Source of the DNA: Hippopus hippopus
Lineage: Eukaryota; Mollusca; Bivalvia; Cardiida; Cardiidae
Reading direction: 5' to 3'
Assembly (NCBI GenBank): GCA_946811185.2
Contig: OX328108.1
Coordinates: 36,826,493 to 36,890,492, forward strand
Length of the DNA stretch: 64,000 nucleotides
The position numbers and the translations under genes are program-made. A model generated the notes under the pieces. That model saw nothing but the letters and a program-made list of their open reading frames with translations. It searched no databases and was not told the DNA's origin. Shown here piece by piece: positions 35,502 to 47,762 of this stretch (position 1 is its first letter; every line of letters starts with the position of its first letter).

Positions 35502-37957
35502 CCGAAAATATCGATAGAAAACAGTGAACAAGAATCGGCATAAAAGTGGATTTTAAGTCTTCTTTGAAGGCTGTTATGCAGTCCTTGGCAAACTGCCAGG
35601 CATGCACCCTCCACACATGCCAGATTTCACTGAAAATGGGCGAAAATTTAAGAAAACAGGGTGACAGAAGACCTTGTTTTGGTGCCTTCTAGCACCTTGC
35701 AAGAGTGACTTCCCCTGATCTCTTGATTCGATTTGCTTTTCTAATTCAGGCCAACTGCCATACTGTACATTGATACTTTAATTATGCTAAGATGATCAAT
35801 GTACAGTGTAGAAACCCCAGAAAAGAAGAAAATAATGTCACAAGTGGCCAAAAAAGACTGAAAACTCTTTCAGTAGCAACTGATTTCTATTGCATAAATC
35901 AAACAAAGGGAACTAAATTTTATTATTATTTTTTTTAATCTCTTTTTACCGTAACAAGAAACCCAGTTACGTTGACTACTGTCTCATACGTGCCAGTTAC
36001 GCACCCGCGAAAACACGAAAAAATCGACTTACGGCACATTCCATAGCAGACGACACCTCTTGCTTAAGTCAAATATAGGGAATTTTTTTTGTTCTTTTTT
36101 ATCTTACTAGGGCCATTTTATTGGCATTGATACTTTGAATATGCTCAGATGATCAATGTACAGTGTAGAAACCCCAGAAAATAATGTCACAAGTGGCTAA
36201 AAAAGACTGAAAACTCTTTCAGTAGCAACTGATTTCTATTGCATAAATCAAACAAAGGGAACTAAATTTTATTATTATTTTTTTTAATCTCTTTTTACCG
36301 TAACAAGAAACCCAGTTACGTTGACTACCGTGTCATACGTGCCAGTTACGCACCCGCGAAAACACGAAAAATCGACTTACGGCACATTCCATAGCAGACG
36401 ACACCTCTTGCTTAAGTCAAATATAGGGAATTTTTTTTGTTCTTTTTTATCTTACTAGGGCCATTTTATTGGCATTGATACTTTAAATATGCTCAGATGA
36501 TCAATGTACAGTGTAAAAACCCCAGAAGATAATGTCACAAGTGGCTAAAAAAGACTGAAAACTCTTTCAGTAGCAACTGATTTCTATTGCATAAATCAAA
36601 CAAAGGGAACTAAATTTTATTATTTTTTAATCTCTTTTTACCATAACAAGAAACCCAGTTAAGTTGACTACCGTCTCATACGTGCCAGTTATGCGCCCGC
36701 GAAAACATGAAAAATCGACTTACGGCACATTCCATAGCAGACGACACCTCTTGCTTAAATCAAATATAGAGAATTTTTTTTTTGTTCTTTTTTATCTTAC
36801 TAGGGCCATTGAAATGGCATTGATAGTTTGAATATGCTCAGATGATCAATGTACAGTGTAGAAACCCCAGAAGATAATGTCACAAGTGCCTAAAAAAGAC
36901 TGAAAACTCTTTCAGTAGCAACTGATTTCTATTGCATAAATCAAACAAAGGGAACTAAATTTTTATTATTTTTTTTTTAATCTCTTTTTATACCGTGACA
37001 AGAAATCCAGTTGCGTTGACTACCGTCCCATACGTGCCAGTTATGCGCCCGCGAAAAAATCGACTTACGGCACATTCCATAGCAGACGACACCTGTTGCC
37101 TAAGTCAAATATAGGGAATTTTTTTTTTTCGTTTTCTCTTACTAGGGCCATTGAATTGGTTACGATGACTATCGCACCCATACGTGACCGTTACGTGCTG
37201 TGCATAAAATCATAAAATCAACTAGGACACTTTCGGAGGCAACTGATACCTGTTGCACAAATCAAAGAAAGGTAAACCAAATTCGTTTTCTTACCAAGGT
37301 CATGAAAAACATTGAACCAATTTTGGTGACCGTGTGAGTCATAAGTCGATTTTATGTTTAACCGCTGCGCAAAAACATTGATTCAGAAGCAACGGGTTGC
37401 TGTTGCATAAACTTTTTCCAATAAGAAATCTTGTTCTTGTTTGAAGAATTTAGAAATAGGCCAATGAAATACAATAAGATGTAAGAATGACTAATAATAA
37501 AAATAGGTAAAATAGATAAAATGGCAAAGTTAGGGATTCAACCTTTGACCATCAGGACCCAAAAAAGGTCTTGGTGCAGGGGTCAAACCCTCTTTGCGAT
37601 TGAATAGGCTCAAATGACCCGAAGATTTAACATAGATATACAGAGATTTCCCCCCCCTTCCAATCTGCCAATCAAATCTCAGGCCTCTATTAAATTATCC
37701 AATCACAGAAGCTTTTAGAAAATCAAAATGGCGTCCAATCTGCCAATCAAATCTCAGGCCTCTATTAAATTATCCAATCACAGAAGCTTTTAGAAAATCA
37801 AAATGGCGTCCAATCAGCCAATCAAATCTCATCCCTCTCTCCAAATTATCCAATCAGAAAAGCTTTGAGAAATTCAATATTGCGCCCAATCAGCCAATCA
37901 AATTGCAGACACACCCACAGAATCATCCAATCAGAAAGCTTTGAGCCATTTGAAATG
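35498..37957 (+). repeat. HOR unit 12, 4 monomers
   Basis: T-type head. TTTAATTATGC replaces TTTAAATATGC in the hairpin loop at the head/F junction. GTTAAGTTGAC near 36659 is a CpG-core mutation. The e monomer lacks AACATG (CGCGAAAAAATCG). Confidence 0.91.
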
Positions 37958-37961
37958 GCGC
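37660..37961. promoter_or_regulatory. CCAAT tract, four repeats
   Basis: Four-repeat form with C8 and no visible box loss. Confidence 0.72.
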
Positions 37962-40900
37962 CCGAAAATATCGATAGAAAACAGTGAACAAGAATCGGCA
38001 TAAAAGTGGATTTTAAGTCTTCTTTGAAGGCTGTTATGCAGTCCTTGGCAAACTGCCAGGCATGCACCCTCCACACATGCCAGATTTCACTGAAAATGGG
38101 CGAAAATTTAAGAAAACAGGGTGACAGAAGACCTTGTTTTGGTGCCTTCTAGCACCTTGCAAGAGTGACTTCCCCTGATCTCTTGATTCGATTTGCTTTT
38201 CTAATTCAGGCCAACTGCCATACTGTACATTGATACTTTAAATATGCTAAGATGATCAATGTACAGTGTAGAAACCCCAGAAAAGAAGAAAATAATGTCA
38301 CAAGTGGCCAAAAAAGACTGAAAACTCTTTCAGTAGCAACTGATTTCTATTGCATAAATCAAACAAAGGCAACTAAATTTTATTATTATTTTTTTTAATC
38401 TCTTTTTACCGTAACAAGAAACCCAGTTACGTTGACTACTGTCTCATACGTGCCAGTTACGCACCCACGAAAACACGAAAAATCGACTTACGGCACATTC
38501 CATAGCAGACGACACCTCTTGCTTAAATCAAATATAGGGAATTTTTTTTGTTCTTTTTTATCTTACTAGGGCCATTTTATTGGCATTGATACTTTGAATA
38601 TGCTCAGATGATCAATGTACAGTGTAGAAACCCCAGAAAATAATGTCACAAGTGGCTGAAAAAGACTGAAAACTCTTTCAGTAGCAACTGATTTCTATTG
38701 CATGAATCAAACAAAGGGAACTAAATTTTATTATTATTTTTTTTAATCTCTTTTTACCGTAACAAGAAACCCAGTTACGTTGACTACTCTCTCATACGCG
38801 CCAGTTACGCACCCGCGAAAACACGAAAAATCGACTTACGGCACATTCCATAGCAGACGACACATCTTGCTTAAGTCAAATATAGGGAATTTTTTTTTGT
38901 TCTTTTTTATCTTACTAGGGCCATTTTATTGGCATTGATACTTTGAATATGCTCAGATGATCAATGTACAGTGTAGAAACCCCAGAAGATAATGTCACAA
39001 GTGCCTAAAAAAGACTGAAAACTCTTTCAGTAGCAACTGATTTCTATTGCATAAATCAAACAAAGGGAACTAAATTTTTACTTTTTTTGTAATCTCTTTT
39101 TACCGTAACAAGAAACCCAGTTACGTTGACTACTGTCTCATACGTGCCAGTTACGCACCCGCGAAAACACGAAAAATCGACTTACGGCACATTCCATAGC
39201 AGAAAACACCTCTTGCTTAAGTCAAATATAGGGAATATTTTTTGTTCTTTTTTATCTTACTAGGGCCATTTTATTGGCATTGATACTTTGAATATGCTCA
39301 GATGATCAATGTACAGTGTAGAAACCCCAGAAGATAATGTCACAAGTGCCTAAAAAAGACTGAAAACTCTTTCAGTAGCAACTGATTTCTATTGCATAAA
39401 TCAAACAAAGGGAACTAAATTTTTACTTTTTTTGTAATCTCTTTTTACCGTAACAAGAAACCCAGTTACGTTGACTACTGTCTCATACGTGCTAGTTACG
39501 CACCCGCGAAAACACGAAAAATCGACTTACGGCACATTCCATAGCAGACGACACCTCTTGCTTAAGTCAAATATAGGGAATTTTTTTTGTTCTTTTTTAT
39601 CTTACTAGGGCCATTTTATTGGCATTGATACTTTGAATATGCTCAGATGATCAATGTACAGTGTAGAAACCCCAGAAAATAATAAAATAATGTCACAAGT
39701 GGCTGAAAAAGACTGAAAACTCTTTCAGTAGCAACTGATTTCTATTGCATAAATCAAACAAAGGGAACTAAATTTTTACTTTTTTTGTAATCTCTTTTTA
39801 CCGTAACAAGAAACCCAGTTACGTTGACTACTCTCTCATACGTGTCAGTTACGCACCCGCGAAAACACGAAAAATCGACTTACGGCACATTCCATAGCAG
39901 ACGACACCTCTTGCTTAAGTCAAATATAGGGAATTTTTTTTGTTCTTTTTTATCTTACTAGGGCCATTTTATTGGCATTGATACTTTGAAAATGCTCAGA
40001 TGATCAATGTACAGTGTAGAAACCCCAGAAAATAAGAAAATAATGTCACAAGTGGCTGAAAAAGACTGAAAACTCTTTCAGAAGCAACTGATTTCTATTG
40101 CATAAATCAAACAAAGGGAACTAAATTTTATTATTATTTTTTTTTTATCTCTTTTTACCGTAACAAGAAACCCAGTTACGTTGACTACCGTCTCATACGT
40201 GCCAGTTACGCACCCACGAAAACACGAAAAATCGACTTACGGCACATTCCATAGCAGACGACACCTCTTGCTTAAGTCAAATATAGGGAATTTTTTTTGT
40301 TCTTTTTTATCTTACTAGGGCCATTTTATTGGCATTGATACTTTGAATATGCTCAGATGATCAATGTACAGTGTAAAAACCCCAGAAGATAATGTCACAA
40401 GTGGCTAAAAAAGACTGAAAACTCTTTCAGTAGCAACTGATTTCTATTGCATAAATCAAACAAAGGGAACTAAATTTTATTATTTTTTTAATCTCTTTTT
40501 GCCGTAACAAGAAACCCAGTTACGTTGACTACCGTCTCATACGTGCCAGTTATGCGCCCGCGAAAACATGAAAAATCGACTTACGGCACATTCCATCGCA
40601 GACGACACCTCTTGCTTAAATCAAATATAGGGAATTTTTTTTTGTTCTTTTTTATCTTACTAGGGCCATTGAAATGGCATTGATAGTTTGAATATGCTCA
40701 GATGATCAATGTACAGTGTAGAAACCCCAGAAGATAATGTCACAAGTGCCTAAAAAAGACTGAAAACTCTTTCAGTAGCAACTGATTTCTATTGCATAAA
40801 TCAAACAAAGGGAACTAAATTTTTATTATTTTTTTTTTAATCTCTTTTTATACCGTGACAAGAAATCCAGTTGCGTTGACTACCGTCCCATACGTGCCAG

Positions 40901-41824
40901 TTATGCGCCCGCGAAAACATGAAAAATCGACTTACGGCACATTCCATAGCAGACGACACCTGTTGCCTAAGTCAAATATAGGGAAATTTTTTTTTTCGTT
41001 TTCTCTTACTAGGGCCATTGAATTGGTTACGATGACTATCGCACCCATACGTGACCGTTACGTGCTGTGCATAAAATCATAAAATCAACTAGGACACTTT
41101 CGGAGGCAACTGATACCTGTTGCACAAATCAAAGAAAGGTAAACCAAATTCGTTTTCTTACCAAGGTCATGAAAAACATTGAACCAATTTTGGTGACCGT
41201 GTGAGTCATAAGTCGATTTTATGTTTAACCGCTGCGCAAAAACATTGATTCAGAAGCAACGGGTTGCTGTTGCATAAACTTTTTCCAATAAGAAATCTTG
41301 TTCTTGTTTGAAGAATTTAGAAATAGGCCAATGAAATACAATAAGATGTAAGAATGACTAATAATAAAAATAGGTAAAATAGATAAAATGGCAAAGTTAG
41401 GGATTCAACCTTTGACCATCAGGACCCAAAAAAGGTCTTGGTGCAGGGGTCAAACCCTCTTTGCGATTGAATAGGCTCAAATGACCCGAAGATTTAACAT
41501 AGATATACAGAGATTTCCCCCCCCTTCCAATCTGCCAATCAAATCTCAGGCCTCTATTAAATTATCCAATCACAGAAGCTTTTAGAAAATCAAAATGGCG
41601 TCCAATCTGCCAATCAAATCTCAGGCCTCTATTAAATTATCCAATCACAGAAGCTTTTAGAAAATCAAAATGGCGTCCAATCAGCCAATCAAATCTCATC
41701 CCTCTCTCCAAATTATCCAATCAGAAAAGCTTTGAGAAATTCAATATTGCGCCCAATCAGCCAATCAAATTGCAGACACACCCACAGAATCATCCAATCA
41801 GAAAGCTTAAAGCCATTTGAAATG
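37958..41824 (+). repeat. HOR unit 13, 8 monomers, recombinant head
   Basis: Monomer starts are 38232, 38588, 38937, 39282, 39627, 39980, 40337 and 40682, ending at 41031. The head is T-type but the F monomer has the C-linked CCCACG, so a crossover lies between them. Three monomers in succession (38937-39979) carry the b-type TTTTTACTTTTTTTG run, a local monomer expansion. Confidence 0.93.
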
Positions 41825-41828
41825 GCGC
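41527..41828. promoter_or_regulatory. CCAAT tract, four repeats
   Basis: Four-repeat form with C8. It ends in a private GCTTAAAGCC, which alters the last HindIII-like site. Confidence 0.72.
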
Positions 41829-43591
41829 CCGAAAATATCGATAGAAAACAGTGAACAAGAATCGGCATAAAAGTGGATTTTAAGTCTTCTTTGAAGGCTG
41901 TTATGCAGTCCTTGGCAAACTGCCAGGCATGCACCCTCCACACATGCCAGATTTCACTGAAAATGGGCGAAAATTTAAGAAAACAGGGTGACAGAAGACC
42001 TTGTTTTGGTGCCTTCTAGCACCTTGCAAGAGTGACTTCCCCTGATCTCTTGATTCGATTTGCTTTTCTAATTCAGGCCAACTGCCATACTGTACATTGA
42101 TACTTTAAATATGCTAAGATGATCAATGTACAGTGTACAAAACCCAGAAAAGAAGAAAATAATGTCACAAGTGGCCAAAAAAGACTGAAAACTCTTTCAG
42201 TAGCAACTGATTTCTATTGCATAAATCAAACAAAGGGAACTAAATTTTATTATTATTTTTTTTAATCTCTTTTTACCGTAACAAGAAACCCAGTTACGTT
42301 GACTACTCTCTCATACGTGCCAGTTATGCGCCCGCGAAAACATGAAAAATCGACTTACGGCACATTCCATAGCAGACGACACCTCTTGCTTAAATCAAAT
42401 ATAGGGAATTTTTCTTTGTTCTTTTTTATCTTACTAGGGCCATTTTATTGGCATTGATAGTTTGAATATGCTCAGATGATCAATGTACAGTGTAGAAACC
42501 CCAGAAGATAATGTCACAAGTGGCTAAAAAAGACTGAAAACTCTTTCAGTAGCAACTGATTTCTATTGCATAAATCAAACAAAGGGAACTAAATTTTTAT
42601 TATTTTTTTTTTAATCTCTTTTTATACCGTGACAAGAAATCCAGTTGCGTTGACTACCGTCCCATACGTGCCAGTTATGCGCCCGCGAAAAAATAGACTT
42701 ACGGCACATTCCATAGCAGACGACACCTGTTGCCTAAGTCAAATATAGGGAATTTTTTTTTTTCGTTTTCTCTTACTAGGGCCATTGAATTGGTTACGAT
42801 GACTATCGCACCCATACATGACCGTTACGTGCTGTGCATAAAATCATAAAATCAACTAGGACACTTTCGGAGGCAACTGATACCTGTTGCACAAATCAAA
42901 GAAAGGTAAACCAAATTCGTTTTCTTACCAAGGTCATGAAAAACATTGAACCAATTTTGGTGACCGTGTGAGTCATAAGTCGATTTTATGTTTAACCGCT
43001 GCGCAAAAACATTGATTCAGAAGCAACGGGTTGCTGTTGCATAAACTTTTTCCAATAAGAAATCTTGTTCTTGTTTGAAGAATTTAGAAATAGGCCAATG
43101 AAATACAATAAGATGTAAGAATGACTAATAATAAAAATAGGTAAAATAGATAAAATGGCAAAGTTAGGGATTCAACCTTTGACCATCAGGACCCAAAAAA
43201 GGTCTTGGTGCAGGGGTCAAACCCTCTTTGCGATTGAATAGGCTCAAATGACCCGAAGATTTAACATAGATATACAGAGATTTCCCCCCCCTTCCAATCT
43301 GCCAATCAAATCTCAGGCCTCTATTAAATTATCCAATCACAGAAGCTTTTAGAAAATCAAAATGGCGTCCAATCTGCCAATCAAATCTCAGGCCTCTATT
43401 AAATTATCCAATCACAGAAGCTTTTAGAAAATCAAAATGGCGTCCAATCAGCCAATCAAATCTCATCCCTCTCTCCAAATTATCCAATCAGAAAAGCTTT
43501 GAGAAATTCAATATTGCGCCCAATCAGCCAATCAAATTGCAGACACACCCACAGAATCATCCAATCAGAAAGCTTTGAGCCATTTGAAATG
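41825..43591 (+). repeat. HOR unit 14, minimal unit with 2 monomers
   Basis: This is the shortest unit: monomers 42099-42455 and 42456-42797. The first is an F/d hybrid, starting as F and switching to TTATGCGCCCGCGAAAACATG. TTTTTCTTTGTTC and AAAAAATAGAC match the end of the unit at 32410, suggesting its right part was copied from there. It shows that head, CCAAT block and tail persist even when the interior monomers are nearly all deleted. Confidence 0.94.
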
Positions 43592-43595
43592 GCGC
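43294..43595. promoter_or_regulatory. CCAAT tract, four repeats
   Basis: Four-repeat form with C8 and no visible box loss. Confidence 0.72.
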
Positions 43596-45635
43596 CCGAA
43601 AATATCGATAGAAAACAGTGAACAAGAATCGGCATAAAAGTGGATTTTAAGTCTTCTTTGAAGGCTGTTATGCAGTCCTTGGCAAACTGCCAGGCATGCA
43701 CCCTCCACACATGCCAGATTTCACTGAAAATGGGCGAAAATTTAAGAAAACAGGGTGACAGAAGACCTTGTTTTGGTGCCTTCTAGCACCTTGCAAGAGT
43801 GACTTCCCCTGATCTCTTGATTCGATTTGCTTTTCTAATTCAGGCCAACTGCCATACTGTACATTGATACTTTAAATATGCTAAGATGATCAATGTACAG
43901 TGTAGAAACCCCAGAAAAGAAGAAAATAATGTCACAAGTGGCCAAAAAAGACTGAAAACTCTTTCAGTAGCAACTGATTTCTATTGCATAAATCAAACAA
44001 AGGGAACTAAATTTTATTATTATTTTTTTTAATCTCTTTTTACCGTAACAAGAAACCCAGTTACGTTGACTACTCTCTCATACGTGCCAGTTACGCACCC
44101 GCGAAAACACGAAAAATCGACTTACGGCACATTCCATAGCAGACGACACCTCTTGCTTAAGTCAAATATAGGGAATTTTTTTTGTTCTTTTTTATCTTAC
44201 TAGGGCCATTTTATTGGCATTGATACTTTGAATATGCTCAGATGATCAATTTACAGTGTAGAAACCCCAGAAAATAATGTCACAAGTGGCTAAAAAAGAC
44301 TGAAAACTCTTTCAGTAGCAACTGATTTCTATTGCATAAATCAAACAAAGGGAACTAAATTTTATTATTATTTTTTTTAATCTCTTTTTACCGTAACAAG
44401 AAACCCAGTTACGTTGACTACCGTGTCATACGTGCCAGTTACGCACCCGCGAAAACACGAAAAATCGACTTACGGCACATTCCATAGCAGACGACACCTC
44501 TTGCTTAAGTCAAATATAGGGAATTTTTTTTGTTCTTTTTTATCTTACTAGGGCCATTTTATTGGCATTGATACTTTAAATATGCTCAGATGATCAATGT
44601 ACAGTGTAGAAACCCCAGAAGATAATGTTACAAGTGCCTAAAAAAGACTGAAAAGTCTTTCAGTAGCAACTGATTTCTATTGCATAAATCAAACAAAGGG
44701 AACTAAATTTTTATTATTTTTTTTTTAATCTCTTTTTATACCGTGACAAGAAATCCAGTTGCGTTGACTACCGTCCCATACGTGCCAGTTATGCGCCCGC
44801 GAAAACATGAAAAATCGACTTACGGCACATTCCATAGCAGACGACACCTGTTGCCTAAGTCAAATATAGGGAAATTTTTTTTTTCGTTTTCTCTTACTAG
44901 GGCCATTGAATTGGTTACGATGACTATCGCACCCATACGTGACCGTTACGTGCTGTGCATAAAATCATAAAATCAACTAGGACACTTTCGGAGGTAACTG
45001 ATACCTGTTGCACAAATCAAAGAAAGGTAAACCAAATTCGTTTTCTTACCAAGGTCATGAAAAACATTGAACCAATTTTGGTGACCGTGTGAGTCATAAG
45101 TCGATTTTATGTTTAACCGCTGCGCACAAACATTGATTCAGAAGCAACGGGTTGCTGTTGCATAAACTTTTTCCAATAAGAAATCTTGTTCTTGTTTGAA
45201 GAATTTAGAAATAGGCCAATGAAATACAATAAGATGTAAGAATGACTAATAATAAAAATAGGTAAAATAGATAAAATGGCAAAGTTAGGGATTCAACCTT
45301 TGACCATCAGGACCCAAAAAAGGTCTTGGTGCAGGGGTCAAACCCTCTTTGCGATTGAATAGGCTCAAATGACCCGAAGATTTAACATAGATATACAGAG
45401 ATTTCCCCCCCTTCCAATCTGCCAATCAAATCTCAGGCCTCTATTAAATTATCCAATCACAGAAGCTTTTAGAAAATCAAAATGGCGTCCAATCTGCCAA
45501 TCAAATCTCAGGCCTCTATTAAATTATCCAATCAGAAAAGCTTTGAGAAATTCAATATTGCGCCCAATCAGCCAATCAAATTGCAGACACACCCACAGAA
45601 TCATCCAATCAGAAAGCTTTGAGCCATTTGAAATG
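43592..45635 (+). repeat. HOR unit 15, 3 monomers
   Basis: T-type head, F-a-e plan. Marks CAATTTACAG, GATAATGTTACAAG and GAAAAGTCTTTCAG are shared with the next unit and with the right end of the unit at 4901. It ends in the hybrid CCAAT tract. Confidence 0.92.
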
Positions 45636-45639
45636 GCGC
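45414..45639. promoter_or_regulatory. CCAAT tract, three repeats, hybrid second repeat
   Basis: The second repeat begins like the leading type (CTCAGGCCTC) and ends like the AAGCTTTGAG type, with ATTATCCAATCAGAAAAGC at the switch. This fusion arises by unequal crossover inside the tract. The same hybrid occurs at 53027. C7 precedes it. Confidence 0.75.
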
Positions 45640-47758
45640 CCGAAAATATCGATAGAAAACAGTGAACAAGAATCGGCATAAAAGTGGATTTTAAGTCTTC
45701 TTTGAAGGCTGTTATGCAGTCCTTGGCAAACTGCCAGGCATGCACCCTCCACACATGCCAGATTTCACTGAAAATGGGCGAAAATTTAAGAAAACAGGGT
45801 GACAGAAGACCTTGTTTTGGTGCCTTCTAGCACCTTGCAAGAGTGACTTCCCCTGATCTCTTGATTCGATTTGCTTTTCTAATTCAGGCCAACTGCCATA
45901 CTGTACATTGATACTTTAAATATGCTAAGATGATCAATGTACAGTGTAGAAACCCCAGAAAAGAAGAAAATAATGTCACAAGTGGCCAAAAAAGACTGAA
46001 AACTCTTTCAGTAGCAACTGATTTCTATTGCATAAATCAAACAAAGGGAACTAAATTTTATTATTATTTTTTTTAATCTCTTTTTACCGTAACAAGAAAC
46101 CCAGTTACGTTGACTACTCTCTCATACGTGTCAGTTACGCACCCGCGAAAACACGAAAAATCGACTTACGGCACATTCCATAGCAGACGACACCTCTTGC
46201 TTAAGTCAAATATAGGGAATTTTTTTTGTTCTTTTTTATCTTACTAGGGCCATTTTATTGGCATTGATACTTTGAATATGCTCAGATGATCAATTTACAG
46301 TGTAGAAACCCCAGAAAATAAATACACAAGTGGCTAAAAAAGACTGAAAACTCTTTCAGTAGCAACTGATTTCTATTGCATAAATCAAACAAAGGGAACT
46401 AAATTTTATTATTATTTTTTTTAATCTCTTTTTACCGTAACAAGAAACCCAGTTACGTTGACTACTCTCTCATACGTGCCAGTTACGCACCCGCGAAAAC
46501 ACGAAAAATCGACTTACGGCACATTCCATAGCAGACGACACCTCTTGCTTAAGTCAAATATAGGGAATTTTTTTTGTTCTTTTTTATCTTACTAGGGCCA
46601 TTTTATTGGCATTGATACTTTAAATATGCTCAGATGATCAATGTACAGTGTAGAAACCCCAGAAGATAATGTTACAAGTGCCTAAAAAAGACTGAAAAGT
46701 CTTTCAGTAGCAACTGATTTCTATTGCATAAATCAAACAAAGGGAACTAAATTTTTATTATTTTTTTTTTAATCTCTTTTTATACCGTGACAAGAAATCC
46801 AGTTGCGTTGACTACCGTCCCATACGTGCCAGTTATGCGCCCGCGAAAACATGAAAAATCGACTTACGGCACATTCCATAGCAGACGACACCTGTTGCCT
46901 AAGTCAAATATAGGGAAATTTTTTTTTTCGTTTTCTCTTACTAGGGCCATTGAATTGGTTACGATGACTATCGCACCCATACGTGACCGTTACGTGCTGT
47001 GCATAAAATCATAAAATCAACTAGGACACTTTCGGAGGCAACTGATACCTGTTGCACAAATCAAAGAAAGGTAAACCAAATTCGTTTTCTTACCAAGGTC
47101 ATGAAAAACATTGAACCAATTTTGGTGACCGTGTGAGTCATAAGTCGATTTTATGTTTAACCGCTGCGCACAAACATTGATTCAGAAGCAACGGGTTGCT
47201 GTTGCATAAACTTTTTCCAATAAGAAATCTTGTTCTTGTTTGAAGAATTTAGAAATAGGCCAATGAAATACAATAAGATGTAAGAATGACTAATAATAAA
47301 AATAGGTAAAATAGATAAAATGGCAAAGTTAGGGATTCAACCTTTGACCATCAGGACCCAAAAAAGGTCTTGGTGCAGGGGTCAAACCCTCTTTGCGATT
47401 GAATAGGCTCAAATGACCCGAAGATTTAACATAGATATACAGAGATTTCCCCCCCCCCTTCGAATCTGCCAATCAAATCTCAGGCCTCTATTAAATTATC
47501 CAATCACAGAAGCTTTTAGAAAATCAAAATGGCGTCCAATCTGCCAATCAAATCTCAGGCCTCTATTAAATTATCCAATCACAGAAGCTTTTAGAAAATC
47601 AAAATGGCGTCCAATCAGCCAATCAAATCTCATCCCTCTCTCCAAATTATCCAATCAGAAAAGCTTTGAGAAATTCAATATTGCGCCCAATCAGCCAATC
47701 AAATTGCAGACACACCCACAGAATCATCCAATCAGAAAGCTTTGAGCCATTTGAAATG
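45636..47758 (+). repeat. HOR unit 16, 3 monomers
   Basis: T-type head, close sister of the unit at 43592. A private short rearrangement, GAAAATAAATACACAAG near 46314, replaces GAAAATAATGTCACAAG. Confidence 0.92.
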
Positions 47759-47762
47759 GCGC
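47461..47762. promoter_or_regulatory. CCAAT tract, four repeats, first box lost
   Basis: A C10 run is followed by CGAATCTG in place of CCAATCTG, so the first CCAAT is destroyed. The remaining boxes are intact. Confidence 0.72.
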
